From: BOKV01 sp041397525
Lineage (GTDB): Bacteria; Pseudomonadota; Alphaproteobacteria; Rhizobiales; Rhizobiaceae
Length of the DNA stretch: 64,000 bases
Reading direction: 5' to 3'
Assembly: GCA_041397525.1 (NCBI GenBank)
Contig: JAWKWL010000001.1
Coordinates: 372,001 to 436,000 of the forward strand
Below, piece by piece: positions 45,988 through 55,008 of the stretch. How positions within the stretch are numbered: the first letter of the stretch is position 1; every line of letters starts with the position of its first letter. The notes beneath the pieces were generated by a model that made no database searches, had not been told where the DNA came from, and saw only the letters and a program-made list of their open reading frames with translations. The position numbers were made by a program, and so were the translations under genes.

Positions 45988-46206
45988 ATGAGCGATCCTA
46001 AAATCGTGCCTTTTCCGCGGAAAAGGAAGTCACCGCCCGTAACCCCTGAAATGGCCGCTCGAATCAAAGCACTTTTGATTTACGGACTCAGCCAGCAGGA
46101 CATTGCGACTATTACTGGTGTGAACCAAGGCAGGGTCAGCGAAATCAATACAGGGGCAAAATTCCTTGGCATTGAACCGGCACAAGTTGCCTTCGATTTC
46201 GAATAA
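45988..46206 (+). CDS. Small helix-turn-helix protein
   Basis: 72 residues from the ATG at 45988, preceded by AAAGGA. After a basic N terminus (FPRKRKS) a helix-turn-helix is visible: ALLIYGLSQQDIATITGVNQGRVSEIN. This resembles the DNA-binding part of homeodomain-like or phage-type regulators. No effector domain is present, so it may be a compact DNA-binding protein. A strong terminator follows at once, making it a separate unit. Codon use looks similar to the neighbours. Confidence 0.75.
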   Translation: MSDPKIVPFPRKRKSPPVTPEMAARIKALLIYGLSQQDIATITGVNQGRVSEINTGAKFLGIEPAQVAFDFE

Positions 46207-46213
46207 GTAACTT

Positions 46214-46243
46214 GGCCCCCGCTTATTTGGCGGGGGCCTTTTT
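46214..46243 (+). terminator. Rho-independent terminator after the HTH gene
   Basis: The strong stem GGCCCCCG/CGGGGGCC is followed by five T residues, seven bases after the stop codon. Confidence 0.85.
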
Positions 46244-46355
46244 ATTGTATTTAGCTGGGGGTTGCGGAGTTCGCGCGCGGGCGTCAATCCGGCATAATTT
46301 CAAATGGCGACACTACCCCGAGAACCTGTTGGCAGGCTTCGTTTCCTGCCGCATG

Positions 46356-46733
46356 TCAGACAAACCTGATTCCCGCCTCGTCTTTCAATCGCCACACGAT
46401 GCGCATCTTGCGTTCCTGCGACTTGCCGGTTTCGTCCTTGAACACAGCCACGCCTTCATGGGGAAGACCATTCGGCTCCGCCAACTTGATCTTTGCACCA
46501 TTTGAATTGATGTCTCGAATGACGGCTTCGGCTTTCAGAGTACCGCCATTGAAGGACATCAATGCCGGTCTGAGCGTACGATTGCGCCGCTCGCCGCGTC
46601 GTTCTTCCGTCGTTACAACGGATCGCATGCCTGCCGTGAAACTGGGGGTAGCATCCTGTGCCGCAGTTGCGCCTGCTTCTGCTCCCGCGAACCTGTTCCG
46701 ATTTGATACTGCTGTGCCAAAACTAACCATCAT
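46356..46733 (-). CDS. PilZ-domain protein
   Basis: A 125-residue protein. An unstructured N-terminal 40 residues precede a PilZ domain. It has the Arg-rich c-di-GMP switch (ERRGERRNRTLRP) and the second motif DINSNG in place of D/NxSxxG. Such proteins bind c-di-GMP and alter motility, attachment or polysaccharide production. The GGDEF-EAL enzyme at 55246 could supply or remove the ligand. No obvious operon partner is seen. Confidence 0.82.
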   Translation of the reverse strand: MMVSFGTAVSNRNRFAGAEAGATAAQDATPSFTAGMRSVVTTEERRGERRNRTLRPALMSFNGGTLKAEAVIRDINSNGAKIKLAEPNGLPHEGVAVFKDETGKSQERKMRIVWRLKDEAGIRFV

Positions 46734-46833
46734 TGCCGCCTTTCCAAAAGCCAGTTGACCTGTAAAGACAATGCAGCAAACCCCGTGCCAATTGAGTCAG
46801 CGCGGCAAACCAGTGAACATTGTTCAGACCTTG

Positions 46834-48048
46834 TCACAGATTGCTGGCGACAAGCCTGCCGAGCCGCATCATGCCTTCATTGATCTTTGCCTCGTCGGCG
46901 CAGGAAAAGCTGAGGCGGATCATGTTGGCTCCCGTGCCATCCGCGTAGAACGCCTGCCCCGGCACGAAGGCTACCCGTTCGCTTTCAAGTGATTTCGCCA
47001 GCAGCGCCGCGCCATCAAGGCCCTTCGGCAATGTTACCCAGACAAACATGCCACCTTCCGGCTTCGTCCAGCTGACACCCTCCGGCATGTGTTTCGACAA
47101 TGCCCCAAGCATGGCGTCGCGCCGCTCAGCATATGCCTTGCGGACCTTGGCAACCTGCGCCTCGAACCCGTCACGCGCCACGGCATGGATTGCCATCTGG
47201 TTGATAGTCGCGCTGTGCAGGTCGGCAGCCTGTTTCATCAGCACCAGTTTGCGAATGACATGGCTCGCGGCAACCACCCAGCCAACCCGCAAGCCCGGCG
47301 ACAGCGTTTTCGAAAAACTTCCGCAATAGATCGTGCGCGCCTGGTCGATATTGCCGCCATTGCGTTCGAGTTCCAGCGACAGAATCGGCGGGACCGCCTC
47401 ACCGCCATAGCGCAGCGCCTGATAGGCGCCGTCTTCGATGATCGCGATCCCCAATTCATCCGCCATCGCTAGCAGGCGGTTGCGCCCGGCAAGATCCAGC
47501 GTCTCACCGGTCGGATTGGCAAAGTCCGCCGAGAGGTAAGCAAACTTGACCCGTCCGCCATTCCCACTCGCCGCCTGGCTGATCACCTCCGGCTCGCGAT
47601 TGGTCATGACATCAAGCCGGTCATAGCGTGGCTCATAGGCATTGAATGCTTGCAACGCCCCGAGATAGGTCGGCCAGCCGACAAGGGCCGTGTCACCCGG
47701 CGAAAGGAACAGCTTGCCCAGATAGTCCAGCGCCTGCTGCGAGCCGGAAGTGATGAGGATGTTGTCCGTCCTGCATGCAACACCAATGGAGACCATGTGA
47801 TGCGCCAGCCATTCGCGCAGTGGCAAATAGCCTTCGCTCACCGAATATTGCAGCGCTGCCCCGCTTGCCGTGCCACGCAGGACCGATGAATAGGCAGCCT
47901 CGAAATCCGCCGCCGGAAACAGCGCCGGATCAGGAATGCCACCCGCAAAGGACAGAATGTCCGGCTGGTCCAGCAGTTTCAGCAATTCACGGATTTCGGA
48001 CGCACGCACGCGCTCCATGCGCGTGGCAAAAAGCTGTTCCATGCCCAT
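46834..48048 (-). CDS. PLP-dependent aminotransferase, class I/II (2-aminoadipate/MocR-like group)
   Basis: 404 residues from the ATG at 48048 with a GAGGAA site. Family features are LSFAGGIPDPALFP at the N terminus, ITSGSQQALDYLGK, the PLP-binding Lys in CGSFSKTLSPGLRVGW, and the final Arg region (MIRLSFSC). The opening AGGIPD and the sequence type match the LysN/2-aminoadipate transaminase group, which handles several amino acids. There is no fused DNA-binding domain, so it is an enzyme and not a MocR regulator. The amino donor is unknown. Confidence 0.87.
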   Translation of the reverse strand: MGMEQLFATRMERVRASEIRELLKLLDQPDILSFAGGIPDPALFPAADFEAAYSSVLRGTASGAALQYSVSEGYLPLREWLAHHMVSIGVACRTDNILITSGSQQALDYLGKLFLSPGDTALVGWPTYLGALQAFNAYEPRYDRLDVMTNREPEVISQAASGNGGRVKFAYLSADFANPTGETLDLAGRNRLLAMADELGIAIIEDGAYQALRYGGEAVPPILSLELERNGGNIDQARTIYCGSFSKTLSPGLRVGWVVAASHVIRKLVLMKQAADLHSATINQMAIHAVARDGFEAQVAKVRKAYAERRDAMLGALSKHMPEGVSWTKPEGGMFVWVTLPKGLDGAALLAKSLESERVAFVPGQAFYADGTGANMIRLSFSCADEAKINEGMMRLGRLVASNL

Positions 48049-48196
48049 TGAAAATTCCTCCGGCAACAAGCGGAAAAATCCTGATCACGCTTTACAATTT
48101 ATGTCAACATTACTGACCTATTTTTCAAACAGTCTGACATTGCACATGCCCTCGTCCCGGCGCATGATTGCAGCAACCCAAAACGGAGAAAACAGG

Positions 48197-48478
48197 ATGC
48201 CCCATCGCAATCTCGTCGCCTCGCTCGCCCTTTCCGCTACCCTGCTGCTGCACTCCGCCCCGCTCTCACATGCCCAACTGGCACCGATCATGTTTGCCGA
48301 TTGGTACATCAAGGAAACCACGAAGAAGGCAATTGCAACACCAGGCCACAGCGCATGGTGCGCCGCAAGCCGCCCCGGCTATCGTGCCCAATGGAACAAC
48401 TGGCGCACGCCCGATGGCCGCGTGACCTATTGTTCATCGCCCTATTTCTCGGTCCCATGGAACCCCTACAAGGGCTGA
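48197..48478 (+). CDS. Small exported protein
   Basis: 93 residues from the ATG at 48197 with GGAG upstream. A signal peptide of about 26 residues ends SHA. The mature part contains two Cys (AWCAAS and VTYCSSP) and aromatic-rich stretches (WNNWRTPDG, YFSVPWNPY). I recognise no family. It lies 28 bases before the PhyH gene, so the two are probably cotranscribed. Confidence 0.7.
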   Translation: MPHRNLVASLALSATLLLHSAPLSHAQLAPIMFADWYIKETTKKAIATPGHSAWCAASRPGYRAQWNNWRTPDGRVTYCSSPYFSVPWNPYKG

Positions 48479-48506
48479 AGGCACGCACCGACCGGAGGAA
48501 AAGACA

Positions 48507-49697
48507 GTGACTGCAATCGACCGGCTTTCGCTGGCAGCAAGTCGCACCAGCGCAACATGGCTCACGCGCGATGGCGCAGGCCTTGAGGCTTTTGTCGCCG
48601 AGACCAGCCGCGAGACCGATCTAGGCGAATGGCCGCATGCGGCGGGTTGCGAGAAAAACATCCTCGTCTATGACGGCGAGGCCGTGGCCAAGGCGCGTCT
48701 CGATCCGGACATGATGAAATCACTGACGGCGGAATGGGCGCATGCGCTGCGCTCCGGCCCCGGCGTCATCGTCATCAAGCGGGCGATTGCCGACACAGCT
48801 ATTGTTGACCGGGCGACCGGGATCTTTGAAAGCCTGATCACTGCCCAGCAAACGGCGGGCACGGGAGGCGGCGACCATTTCGCCAAGCCCGGTGCCAATG
48901 ACCGGGTCTGGAACGCGCTCCAGAAGCATTGCGAGGCTGACCCAACCAATTTCGCGGCCTATTACGCTTCGCCGACAATTGCGCTCGCCTCGCTCGCCTG
49001 GCTTGGCCCCAATTACCAGATGACCGCGCAGGTCAACCGTGTGAACCCCGGCGGTGCCGCGCAAAGTGCGCATCGCGACTATCATCTGGGTTTCATGAGC
49101 ACGGATGAAGCGCTGCGCTATCCGGCATCCTGCCACGAAATATCCCCCTTCATGACGCTGCAGGGTGCCATTGCCCATTGCGACATGCCGCTCGAAAGCG
49201 GGCCGACGCTGTTCCTGCCCTACAGCCAAAATTTCTCGCATGGCTATGTGCTGTTCGAGACACCGCAATTCCAGCAACATTTCAACCACCACCATGTGCA
49301 ATTGCCGCTGGAAAAGGGCGATGCTGTCTTCTTCAACCCGGCGCTGATGCATGCTGCCGGCACGAACCGCTCCACCAATATCTACCGAATGGCAAACCTG
49401 TTGCAGGTCTCCTCCGCCTTTGGCCGCGCCATGGAAACGGTGGACCGGATTGCCTGCGCCAGGGCGCTATATCCGGCACTTCTCGACGCAGCCATGAGTG
49501 AGAGCGAAACAAGCGACGCCATTGCCGCCTGTGCGGAGGGCTATGCCTTCCCGACCAATCTCGACCGCGACCCGCCGATTGGCGGCCTTGCGCCAAAATC
49601 ACAGGCAGCCTTCATGCGAGAGGCAATCGCCAACCGCATGCCGCCAGCCGATTTCAACGCGACACTCGACGCAATGGAAGCCAAGCGCGGGGCTTGA
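48507..49697 (+). CDS. Phytanoyl-CoA dioxygenase (PhyH)-family oxygenase
   Basis: 396 residues from a GTG with a GGAGG site. It is an Fe(II)/2-oxoglutarate oxygenase of the PhyH type. The metal ligands are probably H-x-D in SAHRDYHLG and the distal His in PALMHAAGTNRS, where the following Arg would bind 2-oxoglutarate. The family hydroxylates diverse small molecules as well as phytanoyl-CoA. The substrate is unknown. It is probably cotranscribed with the preceding small exported protein. Confidence 0.86.
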   Translation: MTAIDRLSLAASRTSATWLTRDGAGLEAFVAETSRETDLGEWPHAAGCEKNILVYDGEAVAKARLDPDMMKSLTAEWAHALRSGPGVIVIKRAIADTAIVDRATGIFESLITAQQTAGTGGGDHFAKPGANDRVWNALQKHCEADPTNFAAYYASPTIALASLAWLGPNYQMTAQVNRVNPGGAAQSAHRDYHLGFMSTDEALRYPASCHEISPFMTLQGAIAHCDMPLESGPTLFLPYSQNFSHGYVLFETPQFQQHFNHHHVQLPLEKGDAVFFNPALMHAAGTNRSTNIYRMANLLQVSSAFGRAMETVDRIACARALYPALLDAAMSESETSDAIAACAEGYAFPTNLDRDPPIGGLAPKSQAAFMREAIANRMPPADFNATLDAMEAKRGA

Positions 49698-49700
49698 GCC

Positions 49701-49731
49701 AAAAAAAGCCGGGGAAGTTTCCCTCCCCGGC
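49701..49731 (-). terminator. Rho-independent terminator of ilvC
   Basis: The stem GCCGGGGA/TCCCCGGC is followed on the minus strand by seven T residues, about 30 bases after the ilvC stop codon. Confidence 0.8.
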
Positions 49732-49761
49732 CACATTCTCCATTCACTCGTGGATCGGACT

Positions 49762-50787
49762 TTAGTTCTTCGCCTTGTCCACGAGCTTGTTCTTGCCGAT
49801 CCACGGCATCATGCCGCGCAGCTTTTCACCGACTGCCTCGATGGGATGTTCATCGTTCAGGCGGCGCGTCGCCTTGAAGCGTGCGGCCCCCGAATGCCAT
49901 TCCTGCATCCACTGGCTGGTGAATTTGCCGCTCTGGATGTCATGCAGGACGCGCTTCATTTCCGCCTTGGTTTCTGCCGTGATGATGCGCGGACCCGAAA
50001 CATATTCGCCCCATTCGGCGGTGTTGGAGATCGAATAGTTCATGTTGGCAATGCCGCCTTCATAGATCAGGTCAACGATCAGCTTCACTTCGTGCAGGCA
50101 TTCGAAATAGGCCATTTCCGGCGCGTAACCTGCTTCCGTCCAGGGTTTCCTTCGAAACCGGCGCGAATGAGTTCAACCAGGCCGCCGCAAAGCACGACCT
50201 GCTCGCCGAACAGGTCGGTCTCGCATTCCTCGCGGAAATTGGTCTCGATGATGCCGGAGCGGCCGCCGCCCACGCCACAGGCATAGGAAAGGGCGAGTTC
50301 CAGCGCATTGCCCGGACGCATCCTGATGAACCGCAACGAGGCACGGCACACCGCCGCCCTTCTGGTATTCGCCGCGCAATGGTATGGCCGGGCCCTTTGG
50401 CGCGATCACATGACAACGTCGACGCTCGCCTTTGCCCGATCAGGCCGAAATGCACATTGAGGCCATGCGCGAAGGCAATCGCCGCACCGTCGCGAATGTT
50501 TGGCGCAATTTCGTTCTTGTAGATGCCGGCCTGCAATTCAACAGTGCCATCATCATCAGGTCGGCCCAGGCTGCGGCCTCCGCCACGCTCATGACCTTGA
50601 AGCCGTCAGCCTCGGCCTCTCTTGGCCGTGGCCGAACTCCGGACGCAGCGGTGGCTACATTCTGCGCGCCCGAATCCTTTCAGGTTCAGCGCATGCGCGC
50701 GGCCCTGCGAGAGCCATAGCCGATGATGCAGACTTTCTTGCCCTTGATGAGATTGAGATCGGCGTCGCGATCATAATAAACACGCAT
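49762..50787 (-). CDS. ilvC: Ketol-acid reductoisomerase, IlvC; heavily frameshifted here
   Basis: The span (1026 bases) equals the normal family length of about 340 residues. The start [20 protein letters not shown] and the C-terminal third (49762-50115; [19 protein letters not shown]...[16 protein letters not shown]) are intact. Between about 50130 and 50770 the frame is broken many times. For example, two extra bases follow GYGS and one extra A lies in the segment after HALNL, and the family sequence can be followed across the breaks ([34 protein letters not shown]). IlvC makes the branched-chain amino acid precursors with NADPH. So many lesions within 640 bases suggest poor sequence quality. 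Confidence 0.88.
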
Positions 50788-50865
50788 ATTGGTCTCCCGT
50801 TGGATCACTGTTGTTGTTGTCCTGCCTTTGGCATCAGCTCCTCCGGCGCTTTTCTTTCCGCCCGT

Positions 50866-51486
50866 TCACCCGAACAGAGCGAGAAACCTGTCTGCAGCCG
50901 TGACTGCCATTTGTTCCGTTTCCGCCTTGCCAAGCCGGGCCTCCTCACCCAGCAGCATGCGGATTTGTGTGTCGGCCACGACAAGGCCGAAAAAGCTGCG
51001 AAACGCATCTTCCTCGCTGTCGAACTTCAAGAGCCCGGCACGCTTGCCCGCCGCAAACAATGGCGACAACCGACGTGCCATGGCAAAGGGGCCGTTATGC
51101 AGCACGATCTCGCCGAGCCTGCTCTTGCCGCTGCCGGCATGGCCGACGGCAGCGCGATTGAGCGCCACCGACAATTCCCCGGTGATGACGCCAAGCCAGC
51201 TCTTGGCAAATTCTGCCAGCGCCTGGCGCAGCGCCTCGCGCGTCAGCCTGCCTTCCGGCATTTCCGGCATGCGGACCTTTGCCGCCTGAAACCGTACCGT
51301 TGCCGTCAGCAGGCCGTCGCGGTCACCAAACCAGCGATACAGCGTTTCCTTGGAGCAGCTCGCACGGCGACAGACCGCTGCCATGGAGAACCCCTCCCCC
51401 TCATCAGCCATCAGCGCCAGAACAGCATCCAGCACCTCGCGCTGGCGCGGCGAAAAATCGGTCTCAGGCTGTACGATTGCGTTCAT
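50866..51486 (-). CDS. TetR/AcrR-family transcriptional regulator
   Basis: A 206-residue protein. The N-terminal HTH lies around residues 15-60 (VLALMADEGEGFSMAAVCRR, SCSKETLYRWFGDRDGLL), the TetR signature. The C-terminal ligand-binding domain is complete. It is upstream of ilvC on the same strand, 78 bases away, and a perfect palindrome lies just before its own start. This suggests autoregulation and perhaps control of adjacent genes. The ligand is unknown. Confidence 0.9.
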   Translation of the reverse strand: MNAIVQPETDFSPRQREVLDAVLALMADEGEGFSMAAVCRRASCSKETLYRWFGDRDGLLTATVRFQAAKVRMPEMPEGRLTREALRQALAEFAKSWLGVITGELSVALNRAAVGHAGSGKSRLGEIVLHNGPFAMARRLSPLFAAGKRAGLLKFDSEEDAFRSFFGLVVADTQIRMLLGEEARLGKAETEQMAVTAADRFLALFG

Positions 51487-51496
51487 GTTGGATGCT

Positions 51497-51510
51497 GTAC
51501 CGTACGGTAC
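51497..51510. promoter_or_regulatory. Perfect 14-base palindrome, TetR operator candidate
   Basis: GTACCGTACGGTAC lies 11 bases before the TetR start codon, and the partly overlapping copy CGTACGGTACG extends it. TetR repressors bind such palindromes at their own promoters. Confidence 0.6.
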
Positions 51511-51530
51511 GGTACGCCGTCAAGCCTGCA

Positions 51531-52424
51531 TCAGCTGCAATGGCAGCGAGACTGCAAAAGCCTTTCGATCACCACTGCGATCTCGCGCGCAGTCGGCTCT
51601 TCCATGTGCCAGTGGTGATGGCCCGCCACTTCCACACTGGTGAGGTCGGGGACATGCTGCGCGGCAAGCGCACGCGCGGCATCCATCAGCTTTTTCAACC
51701 GCTCGCCTGGTGTCGCCCATATGTTCAGCACCGGCATGGTCAGCGCCTTCAACATGGCCTCGCATTGGCCGGCATTGAGCTTCATGGCTGACGCGCCCGA
51801 CAGGCGCGGATCGCCCCGCCATTCGAATCCCTGATCCGTTTGCCGTAAATTGCGCTCCGCCAGCTGTTCGGCAACGACGCGCGGCTCACCGGAGCGCGCC
51901 CGCCGCTCGACAAAATCGGCATGCGAGGCAAACATCCGCTTCGGCCTCTGCGCCTGCTTTTGGCGGTCGTTCAGATAATTCCGCAATTGCTCGACCATCA
52001 TACTGTCTTCGGCGGGGTATGGCAGCATGCCATCTAGCGTTATCAGCGCGCTCACTCTTTCTGGAATGACGGATGCCATGAGGCTCGCGATCATCGCCCC
52101 GCGCGAATGGCCCATCAGCACGCATTTCTCCCAGCCAAGCTGGTCGAGAATGCCAACGAGTTGCGGCAGGTCGTCCCATATCTGGTAGCCGGCATCTGCC
52201 GATCGGTGGTCGCTCAGCCCGTGGCCCGGCATGTCCAGTGCCACAAGGCGCCTGCCCGGCAGGAATTGCGCAAGCCGTGCAAAGCTCGCTGCATTGTCGA
52301 GCCAGCCATGCAACGCAAGAACCGGGGTTCCGTCTTCCGGCCCGAAGATGAGCCCCGCAATGCGCAGGCCCTCGACTGTCCATGCCGCTTCCTGTGTGCG
52401 GCTTTCTTCAATAATTGTCGCCAT
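51531..52424 (-). CDS. Alpha/beta-fold hydrolase
   Basis: 297 residues from the ATG at 52424; the longer frame upstream lacks similarity. The oxyanion segment is LALHGWLDNAASF, the nucleophile elbow MGHSRGA and the catalytic His around VAGHHHWHMEEP, a His-rich variant of the usual GHxxH. The family includes esterases, lipases and epoxide hydrolases. The substrate is unknown. It lies upstream of the TetR gene on the same strand with a 44-base gap that contains the palindrome, so the TetR may act on both. Confidence 0.85.
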   Translation of the reverse strand: MATIIEESRTQEAAWTVEGLRIAGLIFGPEDGTPVLALHGWLDNAASFARLAQFLPGRRLVALDMPGHGLSDHRSADAGYQIWDDLPQLVGILDQLGWEKCVLMGHSRGAMIASLMASVIPERVSALITLDGMLPYPAEDSMMVEQLRNYLNDRQKQAQRPKRMFASHADFVERRARSGEPRVVAEQLAERNLRQTDQGFEWRGDPRLSGASAMKLNAGQCEAMLKALTMPVLNIWATPGERLKKLMDAARALAAQHVPDLTSVEVAGHHHWHMEEPTAREIAVVIERLLQSRCHCS

Positions 52425-52509
52425 GCGGCGCTTGTGACGGGTTCTGCGGCCAATTGCAATTGCCGACAACCGCGTTAAAGCTGAATTTGAAACACAGGAG
52501 GGCAAATCC

Positions 52510-53523
52510 ATGATCCGCACCGCAATCGCAGGCAGCCTGCCAAAACCAGCCTGGCTCGCCGAGCCGGAAAAGCTCTGGGCGCAATGGCAGTTGCAGGGCG
52601 AGGCTCTCGAACAGGCCAAGCGCGACGCTGCCCTCATCTGGATCAAGGAACAGGAAGATGCAGGCCTTTCCACAATCTGCGAAGGTGAGCAGTTCCGCAT
52701 CCATTTCGTGCATGGAATCCTGGAGCATGTTGCCGGTATCGACTGGGATGTGAAAACCCGCATGGGCATCCGCAACGACCGCTATGTGGTCGATGTCCCC
52801 ACGGTCACGAGCGCGGTAAAGCGCAAATATCCGATCCACAAGGCTGAGGCTGAATTCACCCGGGCGCACACCACGCGCAAGGTGAAGTTCACAATGCCCG
52901 GTCCCATGACGATCTGCGACACCATCGCCGACGGCCATTACGGCAGCAGGGTCGACATGGCCATGGCATTTGCTGACCTTCTCAACGAGGAGGCGATGGA
53001 GTTGGAGGCCGCAGGCGCTGACATCATCCAGTTCGATGAGCCCGCCTTCAACGCCTTCACGGCCGAGGCCGCCGAATGGGGCGTGGCAGCACTCGAGCGC
53101 GCCAAACGCGGCCTCAAATGCAAGACCGCCGTCCATATCTGCTACGGTTACGGCATTCAGGCCAATATCGACTGGAAAAAGACGCTGGGCGAACAATGGC
53201 GCCAATATGAGGCGTTCTTCCCGACCCTCAACGCTTCCAGCATCGACCAGGTCTCGCTTGAATTTGCGAACTCCAGGGTTCCGCCCGAACTGATGCGCCT
53301 CTTGCCATCCAAGGACCTCATGGTCGGCGTCATTGACGTTGCCACCAACGAGATTGAAACGCCTGAAGATGTAGCACGCCGCATCGAGGCGGCAAGCGCC
53401 TATGTCGATCCGTCCCGCATCATAGCCTGCACCAATTGTGGACTTGCTCCGCTGGCGCGCAGCGTGGCTGTGGGTAAGTTGCGGGCGCTCGGCGCGGGAG
53501 CAAGACTGGCTGCGGGGGAGTAG
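52510..53523 (+). CDS. Core methionine synthase, MesD-like (MetE C-terminal catalytic domain alone)
   Basis: 337 residues, equal to the zinc-binding catalytic half of cobalamin-independent methionine synthase without the N-terminal barrel. Zn ligands are visible as His and Cys in VHICYGYG, Glu in SLEFANS and Cys in CTNCGLAP. The opening TAIAGSLPKPAWLAEPEKLW and DEPAFNAF fit the MesD group of short methionine synthases. From what is known of that group, MesD works with a partner, MesX (DUF1852), and not with methyl-tetrahydrofolate. No DUF1852 gene is adjacent here. It would convert homocysteine, as made by MetY, to methionine. Confidence 0.85.
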   Translation: MIRTAIAGSLPKPAWLAEPEKLWAQWQLQGEALEQAKRDAALIWIKEQEDAGLSTICEGEQFRIHFVHGILEHVAGIDWDVKTRMGIRNDRYVVDVPTVTSAVKRKYPIHKAEAEFTRAHTTRKVKFTMPGPMTICDTIADGHYGSRVDMAMAFADLLNEEAMELEAAGADIIQFDEPAFNAFTAEAAEWGVAALERAKRGLKCKTAVHICYGYGIQANIDWKKTLGEQWRQYEAFFPTLNASSIDQVSLEFANSRVPPELMRLLPSKDLMVGVIDVATNEIETPEDVARRIEAASAYVDPSRIIACTNCGLAPLARSVAVGKLRALGAGARLAAGE

Positions 53524-53554
53524 GACAATGAGGTTCCCGCCCCTGCCCTGACAC

Positions 53555-54262
53555 TCACGCCTGGGGTTCGTCGCGCACGCTGCCAATCGCCCGCCAGCCG
53601 AAATCCAGAAACGGCATGGACCTTTCGGCAAGCTTCACCATCCGCACTGCCAGTTCCGGTGACTGGAAGATTTCAGGTGGCAGGTTTTCCATGAAGACAT
53701 GGTTCTTCAGCCGAACCCAGCCCTGCAATTGCGGGTCGGTGACATCTTCGAAGCCACGCGGATTGCGTTTCATCGCGCCTTCCGTCTCCATCTGGTATCC
53801 GTGTTTTTCCATTCCCGTCACCAGTCTGATCATCACATCCGGCTCGCGGCAGATCAATTCACGAAAGGCCCGCAATTCCTCGCCCTCAAGGCCATAGAAG
53901 CCCGAGGCAATGAAACTGCGCTCGTTCGAATAATGCATGTAGAGAAAGCCGTTGTCCTTCTTGCTGCCGGAGCGCGTCAGCATCGCACTCGCATGCGTCA
54001 CATACGGGTCCTTGTTCTTTGAAAACCGCACATCACGATTGACCCGGTAGAGCGAATTCTTCCGGTCCCCCTTGAGCGGCACCTTTTTTGCGGCAAGGCG
54101 GAGTGTCAGGTCTTCGACCAGGTCGCCCATCGGCCCCTTGATCTCACTTTCATAGATCAGCTTGTTCTCATGAAACCATTCCCGGTTCTGGTGAAAACCC
54201 AGTGCCTTCAGGAATTTCAGGGAATCCTTGCCGAAGCCGGAAAATTGCACTGGCTCGCTCAT
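53555..54262 (-). CDS. DUF2461 family (TIGR02453) protein
   Basis: 235 residues. The opening FSGFGKDSLKFLKALGFHQNREWFHENK is the family's hallmark (first 20 residues shown in part only), followed by YRVNRDVRFSKNKDPYVTHA and FYGLEGEEL. The function is unknown. The start overlaps the pdxJ stop (ATGA), so it is translated after pdxJ. A role linked to PLP metabolism is conceivable but unsupported. Confidence 0.85.
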   Translation of the reverse strand: MSEPVQFSGFGKDSLKFLKALGFHQNREWFHENKLIYESEIKGPMGDLVEDLTLRLAAKKVPLKGDRKNSLYRVNRDVRFSKNKDPYVTHASAMLTRSGSKKDNGFLYMHYSNERSFIASGFYGLEGEELRAFRELICREPDVMIRLVTGMEKHGYQMETEGAMKRNPRGFEDVTDPQLQGWVRLKNHVFMENLPPEIFQSPELAVRMVKLAERSMPFLDFGWRAIGSVRDEPQA

Positions 54263-55008
54263 TTGGCCTCCAGCGCGCTGATGAACCGCCTCACACTGCC
54301 CGCCATCCCGTAAACGAGCGCATCCGCCGTCAGATTGTGCCCGATGGACACTTCCTTGAGATCAGGAATGGCTTTTGCAAGCGCCGGCAGATTGTCCACT
54401 GTCAGGTCATGTCCGGCATTGACGCCGAGACCGGCATTGCGGGCAAGGCCTGCCGTCGAGGCGAGCATGTTCAACTGGTGACCCGCTTCAACCACATCGT
54501 CGAAACAGGAACCATATGGCCCGGTATAGAGTTCGATCCGGTCCGCTCCCGTTTCACGCGCGCGGGCAATCATGTCCGGCCCGGCATCAGGATCGCAGAA
54601 CAGCGAAACGCGTATGCCGCGGTCCTTCAGCCGCGCGACGACTTGCGCCAGCATCTCGCCATGCGCGAGAAAATCCCAGCCGTGATCCGATGTTGGCTGC
54701 GACGGATCATCCGGAACAAGTGTCACCTGTTCAGGCTCATTTGCTATGCAAAGCGCCAGAAAATCTTGCGTGGGATAGCCTTCGATATTGAACTCGCAAC
54801 CCGCAAACCGGTCGTCGATCAGCGCACGAATGGCCGGAACATCGGAAAACCGGATGTGCCGCTGGTCGGGGCGAGGATGCACAGTCAGACCCGAAGCGCC
54901 CGCCTCAAGCGCAATTGCACCAATTCCGGTGACGGAGGGCCAAGGCAGATCACGCCGGTTTCGCAGCATGGCAACGGCGTTGAGATTGACGGAGAGTTTT
55001 GCAGTCAT
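54259..55008 (-). CDS. pdxJ: Pyridoxine 5'-phosphate synthase
   Basis: A 249-residue TIM barrel. The start KLSVNLNAVAMLRNRR is typical, followed by the catalytic-site segments GLTVHPRPDQRHIRF, EFNIEGYP, SLFCDPD and VNAGHDLTVDNL. It condenses 3-amino-1-hydroxyacetone phosphate with deoxyxylulose 5-phosphate to make pyridoxine 5'-phosphate in the vitamin B6 pathway. It is followed by the overlapping DUF2461 gene. The window holds several PLP enzymes that would depend on this cofactor. Confidence 0.94.
   Translation of the reverse strand: MTAKLSVNLNAVAMLRNRRDLPWPSVTGIGAIALEAGASGLTVHPRPDQRHIRFSDVPAIRALIDDRFAGCEFNIEGYPTQDFLALCIANEPEQVTLVPDDPSQPTSDHGWDFLAHGEMLAQVVARLKDRGIRVSLFCDPDAGPDMIARARETGADRIELYTGPYGSCFDDVVEAGHQLNMLASTAGLARNAGLGVNAGHDLTVDNLPALAKAIPDLKEVSIGHNLTADALVYGMAGSVRRFISALEAK

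Noticed and set aside
50116..50787. ilvC as a true pseudogene
   Set aside because: The family sequence can be followed through all breaks, the gene has its normal length, and the other broken genes show the same error type.
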